A DNA stretch of 36,403 bases from Sulfuricurvum sp. (lineage in GTDB: Bacteria; Campylobacterota; Campylobacteria; Campylobacterales; Sulfurimonadaceae), in the NCBI GenBank assembly GCA_022729795.1, contig DZBD01000007.1:1-36403 (forward strand). The letters are read 5' to 3'. Position 1 is the stretch's first letter. Each line of letters begins with the position of its first letter. Made by a program: the position numbers and the translations under genes. Below the pieces are notes generated by a model that was given only the letters and a program-made list of their open reading frames with translations, did not search any database and was not told the origin of the DNA. Shown piece by piece: positions 1 to 8,926 of this stretch.

Positions 1-39
1 ATCTTTTTTGAAAGTTTTCGTTCTAAATAGCTTTAGCAC
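1..39 (-). CDS. Toxin of RelE/YafQ type, 5' fragment only
   Basis: A GTG codon at 39-37 lies four bases after the antitoxin stop and opens a frame that stays open to the window edge. It reads (M)LKLFRTKTFKKD. That resembles the start of YafQ/RelE mRNA-interferase toxins, which begin with a short basic strand, and a toxin directly after a RelB-type antitoxin is the usual order. Only 13 codons are visible, so the family call rests mainly on context. The rest of the gene is outside the window. Confidence 0.5.
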   Translation of the reverse strand, partial: MLKLFRTKTFKKD

Positions 40-42
40 TGT

Positions 43-276
43 TTATAACTCTTCGATTGAGATGAGATCCCCATCAAGATTTTTTGCTTCTTGCATGGCA
101 TTTATTGTTGTTTGATTTGGAATTTTTAGCTCAAAAGGTATTCCTCTTTCGTATTTCACTCTTGTCAAAAAAATATTTATAGCTTGTGATGTAGTTATGC
201 CGATTTTTGCAAATATAGCTTCTGTTTCACTTTTAAGATTGCTATCTACTCTGGCTCTAACAGTTGTATTTAACAT
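43..276 (-). CDS. RelB/DinJ-family antitoxin
   Basis: A small protein of about 77 residues. The N-terminal part (TTVRARVDSNLKSETEAIF) is the ribbon-helix-helix segment typical of RelB/DinJ antitoxins. It is followed by the family helix around GITTSQAINIFLTRV and a segment with IPFELKIPN that wraps the toxin. I chose the ATG at 276 because AAAGGA lies just upstream. The frame extends to an ATG at 309, but that would place 11 residues over the promoter and operator. The protein should neutralise the toxin encoded immediately downstream and repress its own promoter through the inverted repeat at 301-322. Family assignment is firm; the exact partner type is inferred. Confidence 0.82.
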   Translation of the reverse strand: MLNTTVRARVDSNLKSETEAIFAKIGITTSQAINIFLTRVKYERGIPFELKIPNQTTINAMQEAKNLDGDLISIEEL

Positions 277-299
277 TTTATTATCCTTTAATTTTTCAT

Positions 300-322
300 A
301 TTGTAGCATGAATTTGCTACAA
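300..322 (-). promoter_or_regulatory. Antitoxin operator overlapping a -10 box
   Basis: A perfect inverted repeat, TTGTAGCA (301-308) and TGCTACAA (315-322), separated by six bases. On the minus strand TACAAT (305-300) fits a -10 box about 25 bases before the antitoxin ATG at 276, so a repressor bound here would block transcription. Autoregulation by RelB-type proteins through such palindromes is known for the family; its use here is inferred. Confidence 0.6.
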
Positions 323-364
323 AAATAGTTGAGTCAGAGATTTACTTTTTCCCCAACCCCGTCA

Positions 365-383
365 CCCTCAGCTTGACTGGGGG
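365..383. repeat. Small REP-like hairpin
   Basis: CCCTCA (365-370) and TGGGGG (378-383) can pair with one G-U wobble around a 7-base loop. The hairpin sits in the divergent gap between the antitoxin and torD-like genes, in a C-rich patch (350-390) unlike the AT-rich surroundings. It resembles short intergenic palindromes found dispersed in many genomes (core GTCA...GCTTGA...GGTCTAG). No second copy occurs in this window. Confidence 0.4.
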
Positions 384-433
384 TCTAGTTTGTACGGACA
401 TAAACCTCTAATTTTGTTTTCAGTCTTTTGTGA

Positions 434-439
434 TAAAAT
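434..439 (+). promoter_or_regulatory. Possible -10 box for the torD-like operon
   Basis: TAAAAT, preceded by TGTGA, lies about 35 bases before the ATG at 474 and is the best -10-like word in the gap. No clear -35 is visible, as is usual for sigma-70 promoters in Campylobacterota. Weak evidence. Confidence 0.3.
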
Positions 440-473
440 CATCACCTTAAAATTAATATAAAGAACTTTACGC

Positions 474-1091
474 ATGGAACAAACACAATCAAGAGTGAAT
501 ATTTACGCACTTTTATCCCGTATTTTACTTCAAGAGTTGGAAGTTGAGACTTTAAAAATGATAAAAGAGGATGAAAATATTTTAGATTTTTTTCCTACTT
601 TAAAAGAGTGGAAACCTTTTATCGAGGTGGAAGAGGGGAGATTGCTTGATGAATATCTGAATCCGGATTTTGTCAATTTATCTCTTTTGCATCTGATTCC
701 GTATGAGACTTTTTATACGCGTGAAGACCAGATGATTGAAACAGGCGGTGCAAATCCTGTGACGGATATGTACAGTGCTTATGATTTTATGGTGGATTAC
801 GAGGCTGCCCGTGCTGTTTCAACGGATCACATCGGAGTAGAGCTGGAGTTTATGCACCGTTTGGCTCATGCTGAGTTAAAAGCGCTAGAGGAAAATGATG
901 CAACAGCAGTACAAGAGCTTCAAGAAGTGCAAAAAGAATTTTTGAACAAACATCTCCTCCGCTGGGCTCCAATGTATCTTATCAACATGAAGTTTGAGGC
1001 AAGAACACCGCTGTATTATGATGCTGCGGATATGGCTTTGGAGTTTATTTTGAGTGACAATGAATATCTTATCAAAGAGTTACAGCACTAA
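474..1091 (+). CDS. TorD/DmsD-family redox enzyme chaperone
   Basis: A 205-residue, largely helical cytoplasmic protein of the TorD family, which binds Tat signal peptides and helps insert molybdenum cofactor into DMSO-reductase-family enzymes. Visible features are the N-terminal helix with IYALLSRILLQE, the central FYTRE segment, the D-H-I-G-V-E-L-E-F-M helix near residue 120 and the late FLNKHLLRW motif near 155, all usual for the family. Length is normal. The stop codon touches the next start (TAA then ATG), so it is co-translated with a polyferredoxin. In Campylobacterota such a pair usually serves a formate dehydrogenase or another molybdoenzyme. The client enzyme is not in the window, so it cannot be named. 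Confidence 0.85.
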   Translation: MEQTQSRVNIYALLSRILLQELEVETLKMIKEDENILDFFPTLKEWKPFIEVEEGRLLDEYLNPDFVNLSLLHLIPYETFYTREDQMIETGGANPVTDMYSAYDFMVDYEAARAVSTDHIGVELEFMHRLAHAELKALEENDATAVQELQEVQKEFLNKHLLRWAPMYLINMKFEARTPLYYDAADMALEFILSDNEYLIKELQH

Positions 1092-2195
1092 ATGTCACTG
1101 ATAAATCTAGATGCCGGCAAATGTGTCCGCTCTTTAAGTAGAGAGAGTGAATGTAACAAATGTGAAGTGATCTGCCCCACAGCGGCTATTGTTGTGGGAG
1201 TAAATCCGCTTCCTGCTATTAATTTCAGCGCTTGTGTGGGTTGCGGTGCTTGTCATGCAGTGTGCCCGAATGAAGCCCTTTTTCTGGATGATTTTGACTC
1301 TACAAATTTTTTCTTTGATTTTATAGAGGATAAAGAGAATCTTATCTCTTGTCGTAAAAATGTGCCTTGTATTGCAGCGCTGAGCGTGGAGCATCTCATC
1401 TCTACGGCAGTGTTAAAAAAAGAGATAGTTTTTGATATGGGCTATTGTGATAGCTGTGAGATACAATCCACATGCCAAGCAGCTATTTTAAAAAACTATG
1501 AAGAAGCCACATATATACTTGATGCTATGGAAAATGAAGCTGTTATAAAACTGGAAAATGTTTGTTATGAAGCGCCGCAGGTCGAAGGTGCAAATAGAAG
1601 AGATTTTTTTCGTTCAATCAACCTGAGTACTCTAGCAAAAACAAAACACGGTTTTGAGCAAGAAGTCAAAAAAGCAACGGATGAGTTGGTCGAGCACACT
1701 CTGCAAAAAACAGATATTGCACTCTTGAAGCAAAAGAAAATTCCGCAAAGAAGAAAAATATTTTTTACGGCGATAAAAAGGGCGCAAAAGCCCTCACAAT
1801 TTCATGTTATCGATGCTAGAGAGGTGAGCTTTACATCTCAAAAATTGCTGCATGAAGAGCTTTGCACGGCGTGTCAGATGTGCTATAGAGTCTGCCCAAC
1901 GGGTGCACTGACATCTGATATTAAAAACTCCAAGATAGATTTTGACCCCTTTTTGTGTATAAAATGTCATATTTGTCATGATGTTTGCGAACCGAATGCA
2001 ATAACGCTCTCAAGCTCTTACAATGTAAAAGAGTTTTTTGAGCCTGCGGTTCAAAATTTAATGCGTTTTAATGTTAGAAAATGTGAGGAATGCGATATGA
2101 TTTTTAGTACTAATTCAAATGATACACTTTGCTACAGATGCAAAATAGAAGAAGAAGAGGCTCGCGAACTTTGGGGCATTACAGAGGAGTTGTAA
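1092..2195 (+). CDS. Multi-cluster 4Fe-4S ferredoxin-type protein
   Basis: A 367-residue soluble iron-sulfur protein with no signal peptide. Classical CxxCxxCxxxC clusters are at C48/51/54/58, C258/261/264/268 and C289/292/295/299, each followed by proline or by E-P. An irregular cysteine set (C11, C21, C24, C28) precedes the first. Further cysteines at 87, 93, 119, 122 and 128 could hold another centre. The C-terminus has a CxxC...CxxC pair (C331/334, C347/350), more like a zinc ribbon or rubredoxin knuckle. It probably passes electrons for the molybdoenzyme served by the TorD-like chaperone directly upstream. It starts right after the chaperone stop and is followed after one base by the next gene. 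The role is inferred from context. Confidence 0.8.
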   Translation: MSLINLDAGKCVRSLSRESECNKCEVICPTAAIVVGVNPLPAINFSACVGCGACHAVCPNEALFLDDFDSTNFFFDFIEDKENLISCRKNVPCIAALSVEHLISTAVLKKEIVFDMGYCDSCEIQSTCQAAILKNYEEATYILDAMENEAVIKLENVCYEAPQVEGANRRDFFRSINLSTLAKTKHGFEQEVKKATDELVEHTLQKTDIALLKQKKIPQRRKIFFTAIKRAQKPSQFHVIDAREVSFTSQKLLHEELCTACQMCYRVCPTGALTSDIKNSKIDFDPFLCIKCHICHDVCEPNAITLSSSYNVKEFFEPAVQNLMRFNVRKCEECDMIFSTNSNDTLCYRCKIEEEEARELWGITEEL

Positions 2196-2196
2196 G

Positions 2197-2955
2197 ATGA
2201 TGAACAAGGCAAACGAGATATCGCATCAGACGAAGCTTTACGGTTACATAGGTGAACATGCCGGAGCTAGTAGGTTTAGTGCTGCACTCAACAAAATATT
2301 TAAACAAAACGGCGATAATGCCATGATGATTCCTATGAATATAAGAGCGGATGATTTTTATTTTACCCTGAGTAATATGAAAAAATCACATGTAAACGGT
2401 GCCGTTATTTCCAATGAATATGTTTATGATGTTGTAGCTATCGTTGATGAAGCAAGCGACTTGGTAAAAAGAAGCGGGATGTGTGATATTGTCTTGAGAG
2501 AGGGTGAAAAACTCAGAGGCGATATGTACGGCATACGGGTTTTAGTGGAGCATTTAAAAGATTTTAGGGTTTCAAAAATAGCACTAATCGGCACAACTCC
2601 ACATGCCAAAGCTTTTGCGTTCTTGGCATGTGGATTTGAAGTGAGTTTTTTTAACGACAACCTTGAAGAGTTGATGCAGTTTACACAAGACGTGGAGTTA
2701 AACAATGCGGATTTGAACCGTTTGTCCACGGGAATTGATACCGATTTGTCGCACTTTGACGCAGTTTTAAATTTTTCAAACATGAGCAGTTTAGCAATGA
2801 TAAGCGGCTTATCTGCACACAATTTTGATATGAAAAATGAGAAAGAATATTCAGTCCTAAAAACAAGAGCAAAAGAACTTGAAAAAAAGTATACAAGTTT
2901 TGATGATATGATAGAAATATTTACGCAAAAAGCATATAAAATAATAAAAGGATAG
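2197..2955 (+). CDS. Degenerate shikimate-dehydrogenase-like protein
   Basis: 252 residues. The N-terminal half follows the AroE substrate-domain pattern: LYGYIGEHAGASRFSAALN (residues 14-32) matches the usual G-x-I-G...H-S...S-x-x-x-H-N region, then I-P-M-N-I-R matches the next strand. Where AroE has N-V-T-x-P-x-K with its catalytic lysine, this protein reads V-N-G-A-V-I-S-N-E-Y, so the lysine is absent. A Rossmann-like strand follows (KIALIGTTPHAKAFAFLACG). It is unlikely to be an active shikimate dehydrogenase; a structural or redox accessory role with the upstream ferredoxin is possible. Two opposed copies of the GGCATGTGGA word lie 17 bases apart in its Rossmann region. The fold call is from pattern recognition only. 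Confidence 0.5.
   Translation: MMNKANEISHQTKLYGYIGEHAGASRFSAALNKIFKQNGDNAMMIPMNIRADDFYFTLSNMKKSHVNGAVISNEYVYDVVAIVDEASDLVKRSGMCDIVLREGEKLRGDMYGIRVLVEHLKDFRVSKIALIGTTPHAKAFAFLACGFEVSFFNDNLEELMQFTQDVELNNADLNRLSTGIDTDLSHFDAVLNFSNMSSLAMISGLSAHNFDMKNEKEYSVLKTRAKELEKKYTSFDDMIEIFTQKAYKIIKG
2598..2607 (-). repeat. GGCATGTGGA word, copy 1
   Basis: Exact copy on the minus strand inside the AroE-like gene, read there as P-H-A. It forms an inverted pair with the next copy, with 17 bases between them. Confidence 0.9.
2625..2634 (+). repeat. GGCATGTGGA word, copy 2
   Basis: Exact copy on the plus strand inside the AroE-like gene, read as A-C-G. It is preceded by TT and followed by TTT, the common flank. 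Confidence 0.9.
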
Positions 2956-2959
2956 TTGT

Positions 2960-3466
2960 ATGAATAGAGAAGATTTAAGTGATTTAAGAGCAGAATTTGA
3001 CAAGTTTGTAAGCCAAAAATGTTCACTTGACCAAGATGAAAGCGGAGCAAAAAATCCCGATGCCGGAGATAAAGAGGATGAACAACCGGTTCCTCAGTTC
3101 GTCGATGCTCTTACCGCAAGACTTTTAGCACCGGCACACAGCGGAGTGTATTTGTCTCGCTTGGACATCAAAAGAATAGCAGAGGCTATTGATGAGTCTT
3201 TGCCGATTAAAGAACGGATCAAGATGATACGCTCTTTGTTTCGACATACGACAAGCAAAGAGTATCTCAGCGGTGCTTTTAATGAGATAGACAAACATAT
3301 CAACGGACGTATATTAATCTATCAAGAACTCTCACAAGCGTTCCCCTCATCCAAAACAATCTTTGATGAGAACATACTCAAAGCACAAAAAACTATGAGA
3401 ATGTTTAAGCAGATTATAGAAGATTTTGAAGAGATACAACCAACATCTGACCCGATATTCATTTAA
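2960..3466 (+). CDS. Conserved-looking protein of unknown function
   Basis: 168 residues, not recognised. The first 45 residues are charged and probably disordered (repeated D, E, K and Q). The rest is predicted helical, with two long amphipathic stretches, roughly residues 65-95 and 110-155. There are no cysteines apart from C21, no signal peptide and no membrane segment. It is the last gene of the chaperone-ferredoxin operon, four bases after the AroE-like gene, so a role in assembly or regulation of the same redox enzyme is plausible but unproven. It ends 20 bases before the convergent pgpA gene. Confidence 0.7.
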   Translation: MNREDLSDLRAEFDKFVSQKCSLDQDESGAKNPDAGDKEDEQPVPQFVDALTARLLAPAHSGVYLSRLDIKRIAEAIDESLPIKERIKMIRSLFRHTTSKEYLSGAFNEIDKHINGRILIYQELSQAFPSSKTIFDENILKAQKTMRMFKQIIEDFEEIQPTSDPIFI

Positions 3467-3474
3467 AACGGCTT

Positions 3475-3484
3475 GGCATGTGGA
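3475..3484 (+). repeat. GGCATGTGGA word, copy 3 (intergenic)
   Basis: Exact copy that fills half of the 20-base gap between two convergent genes. It has no inverted partner here, so it cannot form a hairpin by itself. Flank: CTT before, AATT after. Confidence 0.9.
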
Positions 3485-3486
3485 AA

Positions 3487-3990
3487 TTAAAATACTTGAA
3501 GGTATAAAATTCCCTGCCATAAAAGTGAGCTCAGGATTCCTGCAGCAAAACCTGCAATTATATCATCTCCCATCACTCCCACTCCGCCTTTGGCTTCGCG
3601 GTCGATTCTCCCTATAATAGAGGGTTTTACAATATCGAAGTAACGAAAAAGTGCAAAAGATAAAAGTGCTTGAATCAAAAAGCCGTTTTGTAAATCACCT
3701 ACTTCGCCGAGTCCGACACTCATCGCCGGTGCGACGCTTAGGGCAAGCCACATGCCGGAAAGCTCATCGATAACTATTCTTTTATCATCGTGAATCCCGC
3801 TGAGTGCTTCATATTTATTGATAGATTTAATAGCGATGACACTGATTAAAATCGTTGCCATAAAAAGTGTTTGCACATCAAACAAGGTTAATATCCACAT
3901 GCCAAGAACTAAGGCTACTAAACTTCCTGCTGTTCCGGGTGCCTTTGGTGAGAGTCCGCTGTATCCTAGAGTGATAAAAAACCAATTCAT
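3487..3990 (-). CDS. pgpA: Phosphatidylglycerophosphatase A
   Basis: Removes the phosphate from phosphatidylglycerophosphate to give phosphatidylglycerol at the inner membrane. Family signatures are P-K-A-P-G-T-A-G-S near the N-terminus, the acidic I-V-I-D-E-L-S-G-M-W motif around residue 75, F-R-Y-F-D-I-x-K-P, and G-x-M-G-D-D-I-I-A-G near the end. Three or four hydrophobic segments are present and length is normal. I chose the ATG at 3990 because AAAGGA lies five bases upstream; an ATG at 4005 in the same frame overlaps that ribosome site. It is the last gene of the operon led by ispDF. The same order (ispDF, regulator, ATP-sulfurylase-like, pgpA) is known from Campylobacter jejuni. Confidence 0.92.
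   Translation of the reverse strand: MNWFFITLGYSGLSPKAPGTAGSLVALVLGMWILTLFDVQTLFMATILISVIAIKSINKYEALSGIHDDKRIVIDELSGMWLALSVAPAMSVGLGEVGDLQNGFLIQALLSFALFRYFDIVKPSIIGRIDREAKGGVGVMGDDIIAGFAAGILSSLLWQGILYLQVF
3894..3903 (-). repeat. GGCATGTGGA word, copy 4
   Basis: Exact copy inside pgpA, read in the gene as G-M-W. A near copy with one mismatch (GGCATGTGGC) lies at 3747-3756 in the same gene. Confidence 0.9.
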
Positions 3991-4006
3991 ATTTTTCCTT
4001 TGCATT

Positions 4007-5197
4007 TTAGGTGAGGGAGGTTGTTTGGTAGAGTTTCATCAATTCCTGATAAAAATCTTTTTCCGTATGTTCTTCTAAAAGCCCCTCAACAGGCAAAATA
4101 TCATAATAGAGTTTTTCAAGATTTTTAAATCTATTAGGGAGAATCTTGGAGAGTAAAAAAGCTGAAATCTCTTTTCTCATGAGTACGGCAGGAGGAAGCA
4201 GTCCCAATTCCAAAAGCTCTAAGATAGAGTCGGCATGATAGGCTGTTTGATGGTGCTGGCCGTGCGGGCAGGTGTTTTTACTGACTAGAGTCGTACATTT
4301 ATCACAGTAAACATATTCGCTTGCTATCTCTATCTCTATATCGATTCCGACTACTTTGTCTATGATAGATTTGTTGGAGTTGCAGTCATAGAACATTCCC
4401 AATCCTGCGTGATTTCTGCCGACGGTTAAACGGTCGCATCCATAATTTTTTGCAACGATTGCATCAATGATAATTTCATTATATCCTGCAAATATATAAC
4501 TGTTTTCGATAGGAACAATCACTACGCGGTTTTTTGGCAAAAAATTATTGACAAAGAATTCTAAGGTTTCTTTTCTTGTCTCATAACTTAAATTTGCAGT
4601 GTGATAAGGCTTGAGCAAAAATATTACGAGTAAATCCGTAGTCTCTAAAGTTTGGCGAATAAGTTTTTCATGCGCACGGTGGAGTGGATTGACTGCCATA
4701 AACAGTGAACTTGTGTGTTTTGCATCTATTAATTTTTTTGCATCTTCAATTATTTTGATATTTTCGTTTTTATGCTGTTTGATAAATGTATATTCGCCGC
4801 TCAGCGCCCACGAACCAAGTCTTTTGATGGTAGCCATTACACCGGGATGACTTGTATCGTCTGTCCCGTAAATATGTCTTGCCCGCTCTTTAGGATCTAT
4901 TTTGAAGGTTTCATCTACAATTAATGTAGCAAAAGGGATATTTTCACAAAGAATAGTAACCTCTTCTGATTTTTTTAAGGACTTTAAAACTTCCTCATTC
5001 ATTTTCCCCGACGGTGCTAAAAGAAAAGGAAAAGGAAACGTTTTGCCATGGACAAGACCCGTTTTCAAAACCTCTTCACTCTCTTTTTTGCCCATGAGGG
5101 AGGTGACGGGATTGAGCAAACCGTCTTTGACTAGTTCTAATGCAGAAGCAGCTTCTCTATCTATAAAAAGAGTTTTATTTTTTCTTGATGATGTCAT
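4007..5197 (-). CDS. ATP-sulfurylase-like nucleotidyltransferase with altered sulfate site
   Basis: 396 residues with the layout of bacterial ATP sulfurylases: a PUA-like N-terminal domain to about 155, then an HxxH nucleotidyltransferase domain. The ATP-binding H-R-A-H is at 173-176 and G-R-N-H-A-G at 260-265. A Thermus-type zinc knot is visible (C298, C301, C310, H312). The sulfate-binding Q-T-R-N signature is replaced by M-A-V-N (167-170), and the usual A-G-P-R-E-A reads A-G-Y-N-E-I, so both key sulfate contacts seem lost. The fold and ATP site look intact but sulfate may not be the substrate. The first 23 bases overlap the end of the upstream regulator gene. The equivalent Campylobacter gene sits in the same place beside pgpA. 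Confidence 0.8.
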   Translation of the reverse strand: MTSSRKNKTLFIDREAASALELVKDGLLNPVTSLMGKKESEEVLKTGLVHGKTFPFPFLLAPSGKMNEEVLKSLKKSEEVTILCENIPFATLIVDETFKIDPKERARHIYGTDDTSHPGVMATIKRLGSWALSGEYTFIKQHKNENIKIIEDAKKLIDAKHTSSLFMAVNPLHRAHEKLIRQTLETTDLLVIFLLKPYHTANLSYETRKETLEFFVNNFLPKNRVVIVPIENSYIFAGYNEIIIDAIVAKNYGCDRLTVGRNHAGLGMFYDCNSNKSIIDKVVGIDIEIEIASEYVYCDKCTTLVSKNTCPHGQHHQTAYHADSILELLELGLLPPAVLMRKEISAFLLSKILPNRFKNLEKLYYDILPVEGLLEEHTEKDFYQELMKLYQTTSLT

Positions 5198-6062
5198 ATT
5201 TTTTTCGTTTTTCCCATAAACTTTTACGGGAGATTCCTAGTTTTTTTGAAAGTTCCGTATCGGGGAATTTATTTTGATAGTTTAAAACAATAAATTTGAC
5301 ATAATCTTCAATAGGTAAAATATCACCTTTATCAAAGATATTATTTTCACTCTTAATTTCCAAAATAGAATATTCAGAGTCATCAATTTTTTCGCTACTG
5401 GCAATAATTGCTTTTTTACCAGCAAGAAGCTCAATCAAAGATTTTCTTTCACTTTTTTTTAGAATTTGATAATCAATAATATAGATTACACAATTCTGAG
5501 GGATAGAATCTATTTGGGCTATTGCTTTGGGATCGCAAAGTGTTAAAAAATGGATAGACAAATTCTTTTTTGCGGCATATTCAAAGGCAAAAGCATCCGC
5601 ATATTTCTGAAAGCTTGAAGAGATAAAGAGCGGGAGTTCTACGGCATCATAATTGTAACTGTTAGGGGCACTTGCAAAAGTATGTGTCAAATATTTCTCA
5701 TACGCTTCGTTTCTTTTTTTGAGTTTTTCATAATCTTGATAATGGTCAATTTTTCTTACGAGCTCTTCTATCATAAACGGCTTTAATATATAGTCTTTTG
5801 CCCCTGCGCTCAAGGGCTTGGACACTGTGTCGTTGCTTATATAAGAGACCATAAGGATGACAATAGATTTTTTAAAAGTTTCAATAACAGGGTTGAAATC
5901 TTGTCCGTTAATATTGGTAGAGAGTAAAACTACATCATAATTGGTACTTTTAATTGCATCACGCGTCGACGTGCACATCTCACACACATGCCCGAGTTCT
6001 CCAAGTTTAGTTGCTATGCTTTGTGCAAGATAAACTTCATTTTCTATAATTAGTATTTTCAA
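5175..6062 (-). CDS. Orphan atypical response regulator, HP1021/Cj1608 type
   Basis: Receiver-like domain (about 1-115) followed by a linker domain and a C-terminal Fis-like helix-turn-helix (T-E-L-S-K-K-L-G-I-S-R-K-S-L-W). The phosphate-accepting aspartate is missing: the strand reads V-V-L-L-S-T-N, so serine takes its place, while the later I-L-K-P lysine remains. This fits HP1021 of Helicobacter, which works without a kinase and is reported to respond to redox state and to act on oriC and many promoters. Position after ispDF is also conserved. I chose the TTG at 6062, which overlaps the ispDF stop as TTGA and gives an N-terminus L(M)-K-I-L-I-I-E-N-E like its relatives; a TTG at 6074 is an alternative. 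Two cysteines near residue 30 could be redox-active. Confidence 0.85.
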   Translation of the reverse strand: MKILIIENEVYLAQSIATKLGELGHVCEMCTSTRDAIKSTNYDVVLLSTNINGQDFNPVIETFKKSIVILMVSYISNDTVSKPLSAGAKDYILKPFMIEELVRKIDHYQDYEKLKKRNEAYEKYLTHTFASAPNSYNYDAVELPLFISSSFQKYADAFAFEYAAKKNLSIHFLTLCDPKAIAQIDSIPQNCVIYIIDYQILKKSERKSLIELLAGKKAIIASSEKIDDSEYSILEIKSENNIFDKGDILPIEDYVKFIVLNYQNKFPDTELSKKLGISRKSLWEKRKKYDIIKKK

Positions 6063-7180
6063 ATTTGTGTCCAATCAAAATATTTTAAGTTAGCGTTTGC
6101 AATCACTCCGACTCCTTCCTCTCGGCCAATAAAACCAAGCTTCTCGGTTGTTGTTGCTTTAATGTTTACTCTGGAGCTCTGGCAGTGTAATATTTCTGCA
6201 AGAACTTTTCTCATTTGGAGTTTATAAGGGGCTATTTTGGGTCTCTCAGCTGCTATTGTTACATCTACATTAACTATAATATATCCAAAATTGTGGATTT
6301 TTTTCACAACTCTTTTGAGTAGTTCTTTGGAATCTATCCCCTTGTATGCGTTGTCGTTGTCGGGAAACATCATCCCTATATCGCCCATCCCTGCTGCGCC
6401 TAAGAGTGCATCTATTAATGCATGAATGGCAACATCTCCGTCACTGTGTGCCTTAAAACCAAAGTCTGATTCTATTTTTACTCCACCAAGAAACATCTCT
6501 CCTTTATCATCAAAGGCATGCACATCAAGCCCCGTTCCGCTAAGTGTATCTTTGGATGGCGGCGTGAGGCAGGGAAGTGATTTTAAGTCTTGCAGATACG
6601 TTATTTTATGCGCCTCTTCTTCACCGAGAATAAATTCTCTCGTTCCTCCATAAGCAACAATTGCACTGCTCTCATCCGTAAAATCGGTATGTGTATTGAG
6701 AGCTTCTTTGAGAACTGAAGTTCTGGAGAGTTGCGGCGTTTGAACTCTTTTGATTTTCTCTCTGTCTATGGTAGAGTTTTCATACACTATCGTATCTGTT
6801 ACCTTGAGATAAGGGACAATGCAGTCGCTCTCTCCTTTTTGAGTGATAATAGCGTGTAAAAAAGACTCACTTATGCAAGCACGAGCGATATCGCTTACGA
6901 GTACGTAAGAACTTTGTACTTCACGCAAGGCGTTTTTGAGGGATTCTTGCCTTGTAGCACCCCCTTGAACAAAGGTGTAGGAATCATAGTTCTTCATAAA
7001 TTCTATTTCATCAGGAGATGAAGTTATAATAATTTTGCTAAAAAGATTTGTATTGTCAAGCTTATTGGCAAGGAATTGCCATAATGGCTTGTGTTCAATC
7101 CTGAGCCATTGTTTTTTAACATCTAGCTCAAAACGGCTGGAAGTGCCTGCAGCAAGCAAAATAAGTGTTAAATCAGACAT
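6059..7180 (-). CDS. ispDF: Bifunctional isoprenoid enzyme IspD-IspF
   Basis: Fusion of two enzymes of the methylerythritol phosphate pathway. Residues 1 to about 210 are IspD, which couples methylerythritol phosphate to CTP; the nucleotide-binding L-L-A-A-G-x-S-x-R-F and K-K-Q-W are at the start. Residues from about 215 to 373 are IspF, which makes the cyclic diphosphate; the metal site G-x-D-V-H-x-F and S-D-G-D-V-x-x-H-A-x-x-D-A are clear, as is E-K-L-G-F near the end. The fusion is standard in Campylobacterota. GGAG precedes the ATG at 7180. First gene of the operon that runs on to the regulator, the ATP-sulfurylase-like gene and pgpA. No GGCATGTGGA copy occurs here. Confidence 0.95.
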   Translation of the reverse strand: MSDLTLILLAAGTSSRFELDVKKQWLRIEHKPLWQFLANKLDNTNLFSKIIITSSPDEIEFMKNYDSYTFVQGGATRQESLKNALREVQSSYVLVSDIARACISESFLHAIITQKGESDCIVPYLKVTDTIVYENSTIDREKIKRVQTPQLSRTSVLKEALNTHTDFTDESSAIVAYGGTREFILGEEEAHKITYLQDLKSLPCLTPPSKDTLSGTGLDVHAFDDKGEMFLGGVKIESDFGFKAHSDGDVAIHALIDALLGAAGMGDIGMMFPDNDNAYKGIDSKELLKRVVKKIHNFGYIIVNVDVTIAAERPKIAPYKLQMRKVLAEILHCQSSRVNIKATTTEKLGFIGREEGVGVIANANLKYFDWTQI

Positions 7181-8794
<1,614 letters not shown>

Positions 8795-8801
8795 CATATC
8801 T

Positions 8802-8816
8802 TGAGAAAAATTCTCA
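8802..8816 (+). other. Weak hairpin after thiC
   Basis: TGAGAA and TTCTCA pair around AAA, 7 bases after the thiC stop. No T-run follows, so it is not a convincing terminator; it may be a processing or 3'-end stabilising stem. Confidence 0.25.
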
Positions 8817-8926
8817 CCTTTAGCTGAAAATAAAAATATCAAGAAGAGATTCAGATGATATTAATATAGTTTTGATATAAATCTGTCTTTAAGTAAAGTA
8901 AAAAAGACACAATTTTAGGAGAAAAT

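Noticed and set aside
2424-3050. Long open frame on the minus strand (over 200 codons) across the AroE-like gene
   Set aside because: It is antisense to a well-supported gene with a ribosome site and operon spacing; its translation is Ser- and Leu-rich with no family pattern.
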